A DNA stretch of 64,000 nucleotides from Sulfurimonas sp. (lineage in GTDB: Bacteria > Campylobacterota > Campylobacteria > Campylobacterales > Sulfurimonadaceae). The notes under the pieces were generated by a model, which did not search any database, was not told the origin of the DNA, and worked only from the letters and a program-made list of their open reading frames with translations. Below are positions 26,394 through 37,021 of this stretch, one piece after another (the first letter of the stretch is position 1; every line of letters begins with the position of its first letter). The translations under genes and the position numbers were made by a program. Location of the stretch: the NCBI GenBank assembly GCA_028689055.1, contig JAQTWZ010000007.1, positions 1 through 64,000 on the forward strand. Reading direction: 5' to 3'.

Positions 26394-26402
26394 ATTATAT
26401 AG

Positions 26403-27815
<1,413 letters not shown>

Positions 27816-27847
27816 AATTAAATCTTCCTTTAAAGCTCTTGATTGTA

Positions 27848-27872
27848 AAATAAGACAATTTTTGTCTTATTT
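27848..27872 (+). terminator. Rho-independent terminator after thiC
   Basis: An 11-bp stem, AAATAAGACAA (27848-27858) with TTGTCTTATTT (27862-27872), closes a 3-nt loop. It is AT-rich with T residues at its 3' end. Confidence 0.65.
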
Positions 27873-27932
27873 AAATATGATAGAGTACGAAAATCAAAAC
27901 AAGCACAATTTAATTGAATAAAAAGGAATAAA

Positions 27933-29105
27933 ATGACTGAAGAAATCGTAAAATCAGCCCTGAAAAAAGTTTTGTATCCGGGTTTTACAAAAGATATCGT
28001 GACTTTTGGATTTGTCAATAATATAGTAATCCATGGACACGATGTTAGTTTTGCAGTAGATATCACATCAAGCGCTCCAGAAGTTGCACAACAGATACAA
28101 GATGACGCGACTGCAGAACTTAAAGCTGTAGGTGCCGCTCATGTAGTATGCCAGATAAACGCACCAAAAATGCCAAAAGAGAGTTCATCTAAAGGGAAAA
28201 ATATAGCGCCTCAGGTGAAAAACTTCTTGATGGTAAGTTCGGGTAAAGGTGGAGTCGGTAAATCAACTACATCTGTAAATATCGCTATAGCACTTGCAGC
28301 ACAAGGCAAAAAAGTCGGTCTTTTGGATGCGGATATCTATGGACCAAATATCCCTCGTATGATGGGTATCGCTGATATCAAACCTGAAGTAAACGGAAAC
28401 AAAGTTCTTCCAATCAAAGCATACGGTATCGAAGTTATGTCTATGGGTTCGCTCATGGAGCCGGGTCAGTCACTTATCTGGCGTGGAGCGATGATTATGA
28501 AAGCTATCGAGCAGTTCTTACGCGATATCTTATGGTCTGAGCTAGATGTACTTGTTATCGATATGCCTCCGGGAACAGGTGACGCACAGCTTACACTAGC
28601 GCAAAGTGTACCGGTTACCGCAGGTCTTACGGTTACAACACCTCAAGGTGTTTCACTTGATGATTCTCGTCGTTCACTTGATATGTTTAGAAAATTACAT
28701 ATTCCAATTGCGGGTATTATCGAGAACATGAGCGGTTTTATCGCTCCGGATACGGGTGTTGAGTATGATATCTTTGGCAAAGGTACTTCGACACCTATGG
28801 CAAATGAATTTGATACGAAAATCATCGCAGAGATTCCAATCGAGCCTAGTATCAGAACAGGCGGAGATGAAGGGAAACCTATCACTTTTGTAAATCCTAC
28901 TTCTGAGTCAGCGAAACGCTATATGGCTGCAGCTGCTTCTGTATGGGCAACGATAGAAGAGATAAACGCAAACGGTGGTGTTGACAATCAAGCTGTTCAA
29001 CCGACTACACCTCCCGGTGTAAGTGCGTGTTCAACTCCAAAACCACAAGCAGCTCCAGCGCCAAAAAGCGAAGAGAGTTGTGGAACAGGATGTGGCTGTC
29101 ACTAA
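27933..29105 (+). CDS. mrp: Mrp/NBP35-family iron-sulfur carrier ATPase
   Basis: A 390-residue P-loop ATPase. A DUF59/MIP18-like domain (residues 1-75) precedes the deviant Walker A motif SSGKGGVGKST near residue 107, the LLDADIYGPNIP segment and the IDMPPGTGDAQLT signature. Mrp proteins carry [4Fe-4S] clusters to target enzymes. The tail is proline/alanine-rich and ends with a CGTGCGCH cysteine group, which could bind metal. A convergent GGDEF gene follows. The many Fe-S enzymes in this window fit its role. Confidence 0.95.
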   Translation: MTEEIVKSALKKVLYPGFTKDIVTFGFVNNIVIHGHDVSFAVDITSSAPEVAQQIQDDATAELKAVGAAHVVCQINAPKMPKESSSKGKNIAPQVKNFLMVSSGKGGVGKSTTSVNIAIALAAQGKKVGLLDADIYGPNIPRMMGIADIKPEVNGNKVLPIKAYGIEVMSMGSLMEPGQSLIWRGAMIMKAIEQFLRDILWSELDVLVIDMPPGTGDAQLTLAQSVPVTAGLTVTTPQGVSLDDSRRSLDMFRKLHIPIAGIIENMSGFIAPDTGVEYDIFGKGTSTPMANEFDTKIIAEIPIEPSIRTGGDEGKPITFVNPTSESAKRYMAAAASVWATIEEINANGGVDNQAVQPTTPPGVSACSTPKPQAAPAPKSEESCGTGCGCH

Positions 29106-29172
29106 GTGACATCCGCTCCTCTCACGATAAACCTTATATTTTTTTATTGATGAAGCGTAGTTAGTTGAGAGG

Positions 29173-29197
29173 GATAAACGCAGTGTTTGCGTTTATC
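29173..29197. terminator. Bidirectional terminator containing an AAACGCAG copy
   Basis: A perfect 10-bp stem, GATAAACGCA (29173-29182) with TGCGTTTATC (29188-29197). It overlaps the stop of the GGDEF gene (minus) and can also end the mrp transcript. The left arm continues into AAACGCAG, the over-represented octamer of the window, an arrangement seen for uptake sequences in Neisseria and Haemophilus. Confidence 0.6.
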
Positions 29198-31040
29198 TGA
29201 GATTACTGTTGTCCGACATCTCCGCCGCATATTCAACTATTTTGTTGCGTCCTGTAGTTTTGGCAACATAGAGTGCCGTATCTGCAAACTTGATACATTT
29301 CCAGATGCTATCAGCATCTGTAGGATATTTTGAGATACCGATACTCATAGTTTTTTGCATTGTCTCTCCATTGCCCACTTCAAAGATGATATTTGCAAAA
29401 GCGGAGTGGATTTTTTTGGCAACATTAAGAGTGCCTTCATCACTTGCATTATAAAGAAGCACAACAAACTCTTCTCCCCCATAACGTATCGCCAAATCGG
29501 CTTCACGGATACATGCTCTTATCACTTTTCCTATCTCAACGATAACTTTATCGCCCACATCATGCCCGTAGGTGTCATTTACTTTTTTGAAGTAATCCAC
29601 ATCAAGCATCAGTATGTTGTATGTTTCATTGGAACGTTTTGCTTGAGACATAAATTGGTCGATAAATTCTTCTAAAAATCTTCTATTATAAAGACCTGTC
29701 ATTGCATCTTTTAAAGAAGTTTCACGCAGTTTGTCCATCAGTATTCTGCTCTCAATAACTGGTTTTGCAGCTTCAAGATAGTTCTTGATACTTGGTATCT
29801 GAGAGTTTATTTTATTGATATCTTTGAGATCTTTTGCAGTGATTGAGATAATCAAAGAGTGATCATTGTTGATAGTAAATGGCAGGCAGATATATTTAAG
29901 CTCCTCTGCATTGCAGGTTTTGCAGAGATCTATAAACTCAGTAGAGATGACATCTGTTTTTGTTCTGTGTGCACGACAAAGGTTAGAGTCATCGTTTACA
30001 CTAGCAAAACAGATACTCTCTCCAGTAGAAATATAAACAAGTTTTCTGAAACTTGTAATATTGTTGACTTCATAAAATGCAAAGTGTTCAATATTGTATT
30101 TTGTTCTTAGAACATCTATTATCCTGCCATATACAACTGTTTTGGAAGCATCTATTTCTATGGTTTTTTTGAACTTGTAGATATCTGAGAGTTCGCCTAT
30201 GATGGTTTTTGCTTCATAAAGCGGGTCAGAGGAAGTCACACAGCCTTGAGGGATAAAAGTACCTAGATTGTATTTGATATCTCCAAAAGTTGATTGCATT
30301 TTTCTAAAGAGAGTGTTTATTTGGTTGACAATCTCTTTTCCATCTCCAGTGACTGAAGTTTCAAACTCATGAGTAAAATCACCGCTATAAGCTTTTGTGA
30401 TACCGTCTTGAAGATTTTGAAAAAATTGCATATAGGGTGTGACATAATGGTTTATTAGAACAAGGGCAATAATCATAAAAAGAAGATTAATACCAAGAAT
30501 TTTGAGGATAGTATATGTACCGCTATTACGCATGCCTGTTATGTCAAACTCCATACTGATAGCTCCAAGAGTATCGCCGCGTTTGACATCATGGCAGCTT
30601 AAGCAGTTAGGGCTATTTACTTCTGCCGTTGCTTTATAGGGGATAGTAACGCGTAAGAGAATTTTATCTGCTTGTTCTTTTACTTCTTTAAACTCTTCAC
30701 CACTTTGCAAAACTTTTTCATCAATAGCATCGCGAACAGATTCATTGTGCAAACCCTCTCCATACTGGGCAATAACACTTTTTGAGCGAACTACCCACAA
30801 AGCTTTTACATCATCGGTGTTGGATATTTGATTGAGAAAATAGGCACGATTATCCATAACACCATTTATCATATGTGCCGTAAGTCCATCTTTGACGAGG
30901 TTAGCAGTCATTTCTGCTTTTTCTGAAGCACTGTTGAGACTATAGTCTCTGAAGTTCAAAGATACATTGATAATAGTTGCGATGCCAAGAGTAAGCAGCA
31001 TCAAAGCAACTATAATGAGAAGTTTGTTTTTTGTTTGCAT
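29193..31040 (-). CDS. Membrane diguanylate cyclase with a c-type-haem-like periplasmic sensor
   Basis: A 615-residue protein: an N-terminal membrane helix (residues 5-25), a periplasmic domain with a single CLSCH haem c-like motif (C146-H150) followed by LGAISMEFDI, a second membrane helix near 180-200, a HAMP-like stretch, a GAF-like region with several cysteines, and a C-terminal GGDEF domain with RYGGEEF. GGDEF domains make cyclic di-GMP. The periplasmic part fits the Tll0287/DUF3365 haem sensor type, so it probably reports redox state, NO or oxygen. I use the ATG at 31040, with GAGG upstream, over a longer frame at 31070. The hairpin at 29173 contains its stop. Confidence 0.85.
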   Translation of the reverse strand: MQTKNKLLIIVALMLLTLGIATIINVSLNFRDYSLNSASEKAEMTANLVKDGLTAHMINGVMDNRAYFLNQISNTDDVKALWVVRSKSVIAQYGEGLHNESVRDAIDEKVLQSGEEFKEVKEQADKILLRVTIPYKATAEVNSPNCLSCHDVKRGDTLGAISMEFDITGMRNSGTYTILKILGINLLFMIIALVLINHYVTPYMQFFQNLQDGITKAYSGDFTHEFETSVTGDGKEIVNQINTLFRKMQSTFGDIKYNLGTFIPQGCVTSSDPLYEAKTIIGELSDIYKFKKTIEIDASKTVVYGRIIDVLRTKYNIEHFAFYEVNNITSFRKLVYISTGESICFASVNDDSNLCRAHRTKTDVISTEFIDLCKTCNAEELKYICLPFTINNDHSLIISITAKDLKDINKINSQIPSIKNYLEAAKPVIESRILMDKLRETSLKDAMTGLYNRRFLEEFIDQFMSQAKRSNETYNILMLDVDYFKKVNDTYGHDVGDKVIVEIGKVIRACIREADLAIRYGGEEFVVLLYNASDEGTLNVAKKIHSAFANIIFEVGNGETMQKTMSIGISKYPTDADSIWKCIKFADTALYVAKTTGRNKIVEYAAEMSDNSNLR

Positions 31041-31112
31041 GGTGCCTCGATTTGAAAAATTAACACCCATACTATCTAAGTAAAAGTTAATTTTAAGTAA
31101 AATTAAAAAAAC

Positions 31113-32927
31113 TTATTCTACGGTTACACTTTTTGCTAGATTTCTCGGCATATCTACATCGTTTCCAAGTCTCACAGATATCTCAAGAGAGAGAAGTTGC
31201 AGTGCTACCATCATCTCAAAAAACTCTAGCATATAATCTTCATAGGAGTTGATAGGGATAAAATCATCTGCTTTGTCAAACTCAAGGGCACTGATAGTAC
31301 AGATAGTTGCATCTCTTGCGCTTAACTCTTCAACATTACTTTTGGCTTTGTCATAAAGTAGATGCTGTGGTAAAAGCGCGATAGTAAAGAGCTCAGGGTC
31401 TGCCAGAGCGATAGGACCGTGTTTCATCTCACCTGAAGGGTATCCTTCTGCGTGAAGATAGGATATCTCTTTAAGTTTGAGTGCACCCTCAAGAGCCAAA
31501 GGATAAAAGATGTCGCGTCCTATAAAGAAAAAACCATGCCCGTGAAGGTAGCGTTTGGAGAGTCTTTTGATTCGCTCATGCATGGCATCACTGACTTTTA
31601 CACTTCCAGGAACTTGACGCATAAGTGCAATCTGTTTTGCTATTTCAAGAGCATCAAGCGAATTTTTGAGTTTGGCCACATACATACTCAGCATCCAAAA
31701 AACCATAACCTGTGTAGCAAAAGCTTTTGTAGAAGCCACACCTTTTTCAACGCCTGCACGTGTCAATATACAAGCATCCGCTAAACGCACCATCGAAGAG
31801 TTGTCCACATTACAGATGACTAAAGTTTTTAGACCTGCAGCTTTTGCCATTTTGAGGGTTTCGAGTGTATCGGCTGTTTCCCCACTTTGTGAAATCACCA
31901 CAAAAAGTGTATCCCGACTCATGATAGGTGAGCGGTAACGGAACTCACTTGCGACTTCTACGGATGTTTTTATTTTCGCATAGCGCTCAAAGAGATAGGT
32001 TGCAGTGAGTGCTGAGTGATATGATGTCCCACAGGCACAAAGTTTTATCTCGTTGATACCCTCAAAAAGTGAAGCGTCAAGTTCATCAAAGACAATCTCC
32101 TTATCGCTAAGTCTTCCTAGAAGCGTGTCTATAATAACATCACTTTGTTCATAAATTTCTTTTTCCATAAAAAAGCGAAAGCCGTTTTTTTGCGCGGAGA
32201 GTTTGTTTTGTGTGAGTTTTGTAAAGTGGGGATTTTTTTTCTGACCCATTTTGTCAAAAATAACAATTTCATCAGCGGAGATATACCCATAGTCACCATC
32301 ATCAAAATAGTTCACATCACTACAATGACCGATAAGCGGTGTATCGGAGGAAGCAAAATATTTGTCGTTTTGTGCATCAATGCCCACAAGCATTGGTGAG
32401 CCGTGTTTGGCAAAAAAGATAGTCTCATCTTCACCTTTTGTCACAAGCAAGATGGCATAAGCTCCATGAAGTTGCGAAATTGTCTGAGAAAAGGCTTCGA
32501 GTGTATTTTTTGCAGATCTCAGGTTTTTCTCAAAAAGATGTACGATGACTTCCGTATCTGTCTGGCTCAAAAAGTGTATGCCCTCCGCCATGAGTTCTTT
32601 TTTGAGTGTTGCGTAGTTTTCGATAATACCGTTGTGTACGACATAAGAGCTTTCACCCATATGTGGATGGGCATTGAGTTCGGTTGGTTTTCCGTGTGTC
32701 GCCCAGCGAGTGTGTCCGATACCTACGGCAAAATCTTGTGTGATAAAATCTTTTGTTTTTTCTTCGAGATTGACGAGTTTACCTACAGCTTTATAGCTTT
32801 CAAAAGTATCATTTTGTAAAACTGCTATCCCAGCAGAATCATAACCTCGGTATTCAAGTTCTTTTAATCCCTCAAGTAAAATCTCTTTGGTGTTTTTTCT
32901 CCCTATATATCCGACTATTCCACACAT
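31113..32927 (-). CDS. glmS: Glutamine-fructose-6-phosphate aminotransferase
   Basis: A 604-residue enzyme. The N-terminal glutamine amidotransferase domain starts at CGIVGYIGRKN (catalytic Cys after the start Met), and two SIS sugar-isomerase domains follow (CGTSYHSALT and IGRDIFYPLALEGALKLKE). It makes glucosamine-6-phosphate, the first step to UDP-GlcNAc for peptidoglycan and LPS. AAAGGA precedes the ATG. It lies 20 bp downstream of glnD on the same strand, so they are probably co-transcribed. No glmS ribozyme-like feature is visible in so short a gap. Confidence 0.97.
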   Translation of the reverse strand: MCGIVGYIGRKNTKEILLEGLKELEYRGYDSAGIAVLQNDTFESYKAVGKLVNLEEKTKDFITQDFAVGIGHTRWATHGKPTELNAHPHMGESSYVVHNGIIENYATLKKELMAEGIHFLSQTDTEVIVHLFEKNLRSAKNTLEAFSQTISQLHGAYAILLVTKGEDETIFFAKHGSPMLVGIDAQNDKYFASSDTPLIGHCSDVNYFDDGDYGYISADEIVIFDKMGQKKNPHFTKLTQNKLSAQKNGFRFFMEKEIYEQSDVIIDTLLGRLSDKEIVFDELDASLFEGINEIKLCACGTSYHSALTATYLFERYAKIKTSVEVASEFRYRSPIMSRDTLFVVISQSGETADTLETLKMAKAAGLKTLVICNVDNSSMVRLADACILTRAGVEKGVASTKAFATQVMVFWMLSMYVAKLKNSLDALEIAKQIALMRQVPGSVKVSDAMHERIKRLSKRYLHGHGFFFIGRDIFYPLALEGALKLKEISYLHAEGYPSGEMKHGPIALADPELFTIALLPQHLLYDKAKSNVEELSARDATICTISALEFDKADDFIPINSYEDYMLEFFEMMVALQLLSLEISVRLGNDVDMPRNLAKSVTVE

Positions 32928-32947
32928 ATTGTAATCCTTTTGATGTT

Positions 32948-35461
32948 TTATTTTGTTAGAAGTGTATAAATCTTGTCGATATTATTGCATATTTTGTTTT
33001 GTTTTTCCATTAAAAAAGTATCTTTTACTTTATACTTGCCACTATGGATTTTTGCTGTTACTATATTGATATGCAGGGCTTCAAAACAGCTCATGATATA
33101 AGCTAAAAGTCCGCGTTGATTACTTGTTTGCACACTTATCTCTGCGTGTGTGAGAGAGTGTTCGCAGTCGATACTAATCTGCTCTTTTTTGATGGTTATA
33201 TTGAGGTTTTTTATCTCTTTTTGCATATCAAAAGAGTTAGCGATGATATGTTCTACCTCGGCGACTTCTTCTTCTGTGATATTTTTGACAAAGTCTATTT
33301 TGAAGTATTTTACATCATCAAAAAGTGTAAGGATTTCCATAGTGCCTACATCCAAGCGGCTAAGGCTTGCGAGAAGATAGCTGATATTTAGAGGTATTTT
33401 TCTAAATATTTCTATAGTCAAAAACTGTTTGTGTTTGATGTTAAAACTGTAGTTTTGCACCTCTTTGGCTTGAAGTGCTATAGAGATGATATCTTCTGTA
33501 GTATGCGAAAAGAAAAAGAGATTGGACTCTATTTGGAGTATCTTTTTTTGTAAAAGCAGAGGAAGTTCTTTAAACGCAGCAGAGTTTACGAGGCGTTTTT
33601 CGATACTGATGCGTTTGCTTGCATCTGTGATTCTATCTGCGTTTTCTGAAACTTCAAGCGCACTTTTGTAGAGCTCATGGAGAAGTTTGGAGTTAAAAGA
33701 GTTGTAGGTCTCCCCTCCGACTCCGTTGATATCTGCATACGTGAGGATATATAGAAGTTTGAGGTTTTTTGTATCATTGATATAAGACATAAATTTATAG
33801 AGCGTTTTTTCATTATGAATGTTTTCTTTAAACGCAACACTGCTCATGAGAATATGGTGTCTTATCAAAAGAACGATGCGGTTGATGGCATCTTCGCTGA
33901 GATTGAGTTTTTTTGCCAAAGGAGCTACAAGTTTAGCTCCCACTTCACTATGGTCTTGTTTGCGTCCTTTGCCCGTATCATGAAAGAGTACAGCTATTTT
34001 GAGTAAGAGTCGTTCCTCATCACTTAGTTCATTATGCAGCTCTTTGATAAAAGGATTTTCTATGTTTTCAAGATATTTGATACAGTTGATAGAGTGGATA
34101 TCCACCGGATAATGATGGTAACCGTCAAACTGTGGAAGATACATCACTTTTTTGAAATTTAAAAAAAGTTTGTCCAAGATACCTGCGTCATAAAAGAGTT
34201 TCAAGAAGCAGTGCATATTGCGTTTTTTCAAAAGCTCTTTGAGAAGAGTGTAGGTCTTTTTTGTAAGCGGGTGAGCAATTTTGGCATAGGTAAACTGGTT
34301 TAAAAAACCTGCGTCAAACTGGTATGGTTTGTCTTCTAAAGAGACAAGCATCTCTAAAAGTGCATTGATTGATTTGAATTTGACCTTGTAAGAAGCATAA
34401 AGTCTGTCGTCCAAAAGGTAAAAACCTTTACTCAAGCGACTCTCTCTCAGACGAGAGAGAAGGGAGGTATCCACGATATACATTCGCACCATTTTTTTTG
34501 CAAATATTTGCGTGAAGTTGTTGATGCGCCATTGTGCCTGAAGTACCTTTGTGACCATTTTTCTCTCATCTGCAAAACCAAGCAAATGATTTACTTCGGG
34601 AAGATGTTCCAAAAGAAGTCTATCTTCTTGTTTATTGGTCACAAGGTGCAGAGCACTGCGAACACGAAAAAGCAGTTCAAGTGCCATACGATACTCTTTG
34701 TACTCTTCATCGCTAAACAAAACACCGCTCATCTCTCTAAGGTTACTGATGCCGTAGATAGTTTGTGTCAGCCAAAAAAGAAGCTGAGTATCACGAAGAC
34801 CGCCGACACTCTCTTTGATGTTTGGTTGCATTGAAGCGGGATTTTTCTTTCTTCTGAGTTGTGCTTCTTCTATCTTTGCCAAAATAAACTCTTTTGGTTC
34901 ATACAGCCTTATGCGGTTGAGTTCACGCAAGGTTGCATGCCAGGTAAAAGTAGAACCTGTTATAAGACGCGACTCCATGAGCGAGGTACGGATGGTGATA
35001 TCTTCGGTACTGGCTTTAAACAGGTCGTTGACTTTGTGTACTCTGTGCCCGAGTTTGAGTCCTGCGTCAAGTGCCATATAAAAAAGTTTTTCGATGATAA
35101 GTTCAAGGTTGTAGCCACTGACATCTTCATAAACTATAAGCAAGTCGATATCACTATGCACACACAACTGTTCGCGTCCATAACTCCCCAGAGCAACGAT
35201 AGCGATAGGAATATTGCTTCGCATCGGCATATAGTTTCCAAAAGCGCGTCTGAGCACGGTCTTGTACATGAGCTCCAAAATAGAGTCAAGTTTTTTGGTA
35301 TGTTTGACCAAAAAATCTTTACCCTGAGAACTTTGAAAAAGTTCCGGTAGAGAAGCTTTGTATTCGGTTATATACTCTTTGAAAAGTTTAGAGAGCTCAA
35401 AATCCGAACCGTTTTTTTCTATGATGTTTTCTATTTGTAAGACTATATCCATTTGAAACAC
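32948..35461 (-). CDS. glnD: PII uridylyltransferase / uridylyl-removing enzyme GlnD
   Basis: An 837-residue four-domain nitrogen sensor. The nucleotidyltransferase domain has GSYGREQLCVHSDIDLLIV near residue 95; the HD hydrolase domain has LFHDTGKGRKQDH; ACT-like segments close the C-terminus. It uridylylates PII proteins when nitrogen is scarce. The likely start is GTG at 35461 or ATG four codons in (MDIVLQ), with no good ribosome site at either. It lies upstream of glmS on the minus strand and is divergent from the LsrG-like gene. Confidence 0.93.
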   Translation of the reverse strand: MFQMDIVLQIENIIEKNGSDFELSKLFKEYITEYKASLPELFQSSQGKDFLVKHTKKLDSILELMYKTVLRRAFGNYMPMRSNIPIAIVALGSYGREQLCVHSDIDLLIVYEDVSGYNLELIIEKLFYMALDAGLKLGHRVHKVNDLFKASTEDITIRTSLMESRLITGSTFTWHATLRELNRIRLYEPKEFILAKIEEAQLRRKKNPASMQPNIKESVGGLRDTQLLFWLTQTIYGISNLREMSGVLFSDEEYKEYRMALELLFRVRSALHLVTNKQEDRLLLEHLPEVNHLLGFADERKMVTKVLQAQWRINNFTQIFAKKMVRMYIVDTSLLSRLRESRLSKGFYLLDDRLYASYKVKFKSINALLEMLVSLEDKPYQFDAGFLNQFTYAKIAHPLTKKTYTLLKELLKKRNMHCFLKLFYDAGILDKLFLNFKKVMYLPQFDGYHHYPVDIHSINCIKYLENIENPFIKELHNELSDEERLLLKIAVLFHDTGKGRKQDHSEVGAKLVAPLAKKLNLSEDAINRIVLLIRHHILMSSVAFKENIHNEKTLYKFMSYINDTKNLKLLYILTYADINGVGGETYNSFNSKLLHELYKSALEVSENADRITDASKRISIEKRLVNSAAFKELPLLLQKKILQIESNLFFFSHTTEDIISIALQAKEVQNYSFNIKHKQFLTIEIFRKIPLNISYLLASLSRLDVGTMEILTLFDDVKYFKIDFVKNITEEEVAEVEHIIANSFDMQKEIKNLNITIKKEQISIDCEHSLTHAEISVQTSNQRGLLAYIMSCFEALHINIVTAKIHSGKYKVKDTFLMEKQNKICNNIDKIYTLLTK

Positions 35462-35509
35462 TTTGTATAATAATTTTTTCTTAATTATAGTGCACTTACT
35501 TTAATTTGC

Positions 35510-35515
35510 TATAAT
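35510..35515 (+). promoter_or_regulatory. Putative -10 element of the lsr-like operon
   Basis: TATAAT at 35510-35515 lies about 38 bases before the ATG at 35554, with GGAGAA as ribosome site in between. The -35 region is not well conserved. Confidence 0.4.
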
Positions 35516-35553
35516 CCAGCAGATTAAATTATAAACATCTATGGAGAAAAATC

Positions 35554-35841
35554 ATGACGATTACCAAAAGAGTAACATTTATAGCCAAAGAAGGGTGCGA
35601 GGAAAAGATGAAAGAACTTCTGAGTGCTATGGTCAAACCGAGTAAAGCCGAAGATGGCGTTTTATTTTATGAGATATTTCAGTACGAGAACAACAGAAGA
35701 AAATTTATGGCAGTTGAGACTTGGCGCGATGAAGCAGCACTTGATGGGCATAAAACCTCTGAGCATTATAAGATATACAAATCAAGCTTCGAGCCTTTTT
35801 GTGAAGCGAAATATACAGATGAACTTGAAGTTTTAGGATAA
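35554..35841 (+). CDS. LsrG-like antibiotic-biosynthesis-monooxygenase-fold protein
   Basis: A 95-residue ABM-fold protein (ferredoxin-like, dimeric). The typical elements are present: an opening beta strand (RVTFIAKEGCEEKMKELL), EDGVLFYEIFQ, and ETWRDEAALDGHKTSEHYK. LsrG, which degrades phosphorylated autoinducer-2, belongs to this fold family and has similar size. Its place at the head of an operon ending in a kinase strongly resembling LsrK supports that assignment, but the fold is shared by many other small monooxygenases and isomerases. GGAGAA precedes the ATG and the next gene starts after 3 bp. Confidence 0.65.
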   Translation: MTITKRVTFIAKEGCEEKMKELLSAMVKPSKAEDGVLFYEIFQYENNRRKFMAVETWRDEAALDGHKTSEHYKIYKSSFEPFCEAKYTDELEVLG

Positions 35842-35844
35842 AAG

Positions 35845-37020
35845 ATGAAAAATTTATGGAAAGATGAAGAGGCAAAAAATTTTCAAAGTGATTTGGAATT
35901 GCGGGTTTATACATCAAATCTTTTGGGTCAAAACGATGAGCTGGTACTTCACGGAGGCGGGAATACCTCTGTAAAAACAAAAGTTGGCGGCGAAGAGTTG
36001 CTTTTTGTCAAAGGCAGCGGATGGGACTTGGAGAGTATCAAAGCGGAAGGTTTTGCTCCCGTAAAACTCTCTGCTCTTTTAGAGATGGCAAAACTACAAA
36101 AGCTAAGTGATAGTGATATGGTCGCAAGACAAAAAGCAGCGATGACGGATAAAAGCGCACCAAATCCTTCAGTCGAGGCGATACTTCATGCGCTTATTCC
36201 TTATAAATTTGTCGATCATACACACGCAGATGCTGTTGTGAGTATCTCAAACGCAGTGAGCGGCGAAGAAAATATCAAAAAACTCTACCCGAATTTTTTG
36301 ATAGTTCCTTATGTAATGCCGGGATTTGTTTTGGCACACACGATTTATGAGATGACAAAAGAGATGGATTGGTCGTCTATAGAGGGGATAATACTGCACA
36401 ACCACGGTATCTTTACTTTTGATAATGACGCAAAAACATCTTATGAAAAAATGATAAACGCAGTCACTAAGGCGGAAGAGTTTTTAGAAGAAAATGCTCC
36501 TATAAATCTGGAACATGTGCATATTCACAGTGATTGCGATATCATCAAAATCCAGAAGTTTTTCTCCGCACAAAAAGGCTACGAAGTCTCTGTTGTCATC
36601 AACCAAACTCCTCTTGCTACATTTTATGCCGCGCAGCAAAACCTTAGAGAATTTGCATCGCGTGGCGTTTTGACTCCTGAACATATCATACGCACCAAAA
36701 GAGTACCGCTCATCATGGAAGACACCAACCTTGAAGAGGCTGTAAATGCCTATAAAAAAGCCTATTTAGAGTATTTTCACAGATACGCGACAAATGAAAT
36801 AGCGATAGAGCCTTCTCCAAACTATATGGTTATCAAAAACGCAGCGGTCATCTCTTTTGGCAAAAACAAAAAAGAGGCACAGATTGTGAGTGATATCGTT
36901 GCTCATACGATGCTTGCCGTCCTTCGTGCAGACAAACTCGGCGGATACAAAAGTATTAGCGAAGAGGAGAGTTTTGCGATGGAATACTGGGAACTCGAAC
37001 AGGCGAAATTGAAGAGATAA
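35845..37020 (+). CDS. Class II aldolase/adducin-family protein (stand-alone RhaD/YuxG N-terminal type)
   Basis: A 391-residue protein of the class II aldolase family. It shows LRVYTSNLLGQNDELVLHGGGNTSVK, FVKGSGWDLESIK, and the metal-binding DHTHADAV with a later HNHGIFTF. In many bacteria this sequence type is the N-terminal half of a bifunctional aldolase/short-chain dehydrogenase; here it stands alone. Located between an LsrG-like gene and an LsrK-like kinase, it probably cleaves a phosphorylated sugar-like intermediate, perhaps in place of the class I aldolase LsrF. The reading frame holds three copies of the AAACGCAG octamer. Confidence 0.82.
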   Translation: MKNLWKDEEAKNFQSDLELRVYTSNLLGQNDELVLHGGGNTSVKTKVGGEELLFVKGSGWDLESIKAEGFAPVKLSALLEMAKLQKLSDSDMVARQKAAMTDKSAPNPSVEAILHALIPYKFVDHTHADAVVSISNAVSGEENIKKLYPNFLIVPYVMPGFVLAHTIYEMTKEMDWSSIEGIILHNHGIFTFDNDAKTSYEKMINAVTKAEEFLEENAPINLEHVHIHSDCDIIKIQKFFSAQKGYEVSVVINQTPLATFYAAQQNLREFASRGVLTPEHIIRTKRVPLIMEDTNLEEAVNAYKKAYLEYFHRYATNEIAIEPSPNYMVIKNAAVISFGKNKKEAQIVSDIVAHTMLAVLRADKLGGYKSISEEESFAMEYWELEQAKLKR

Positions 37021-37021
37021 T

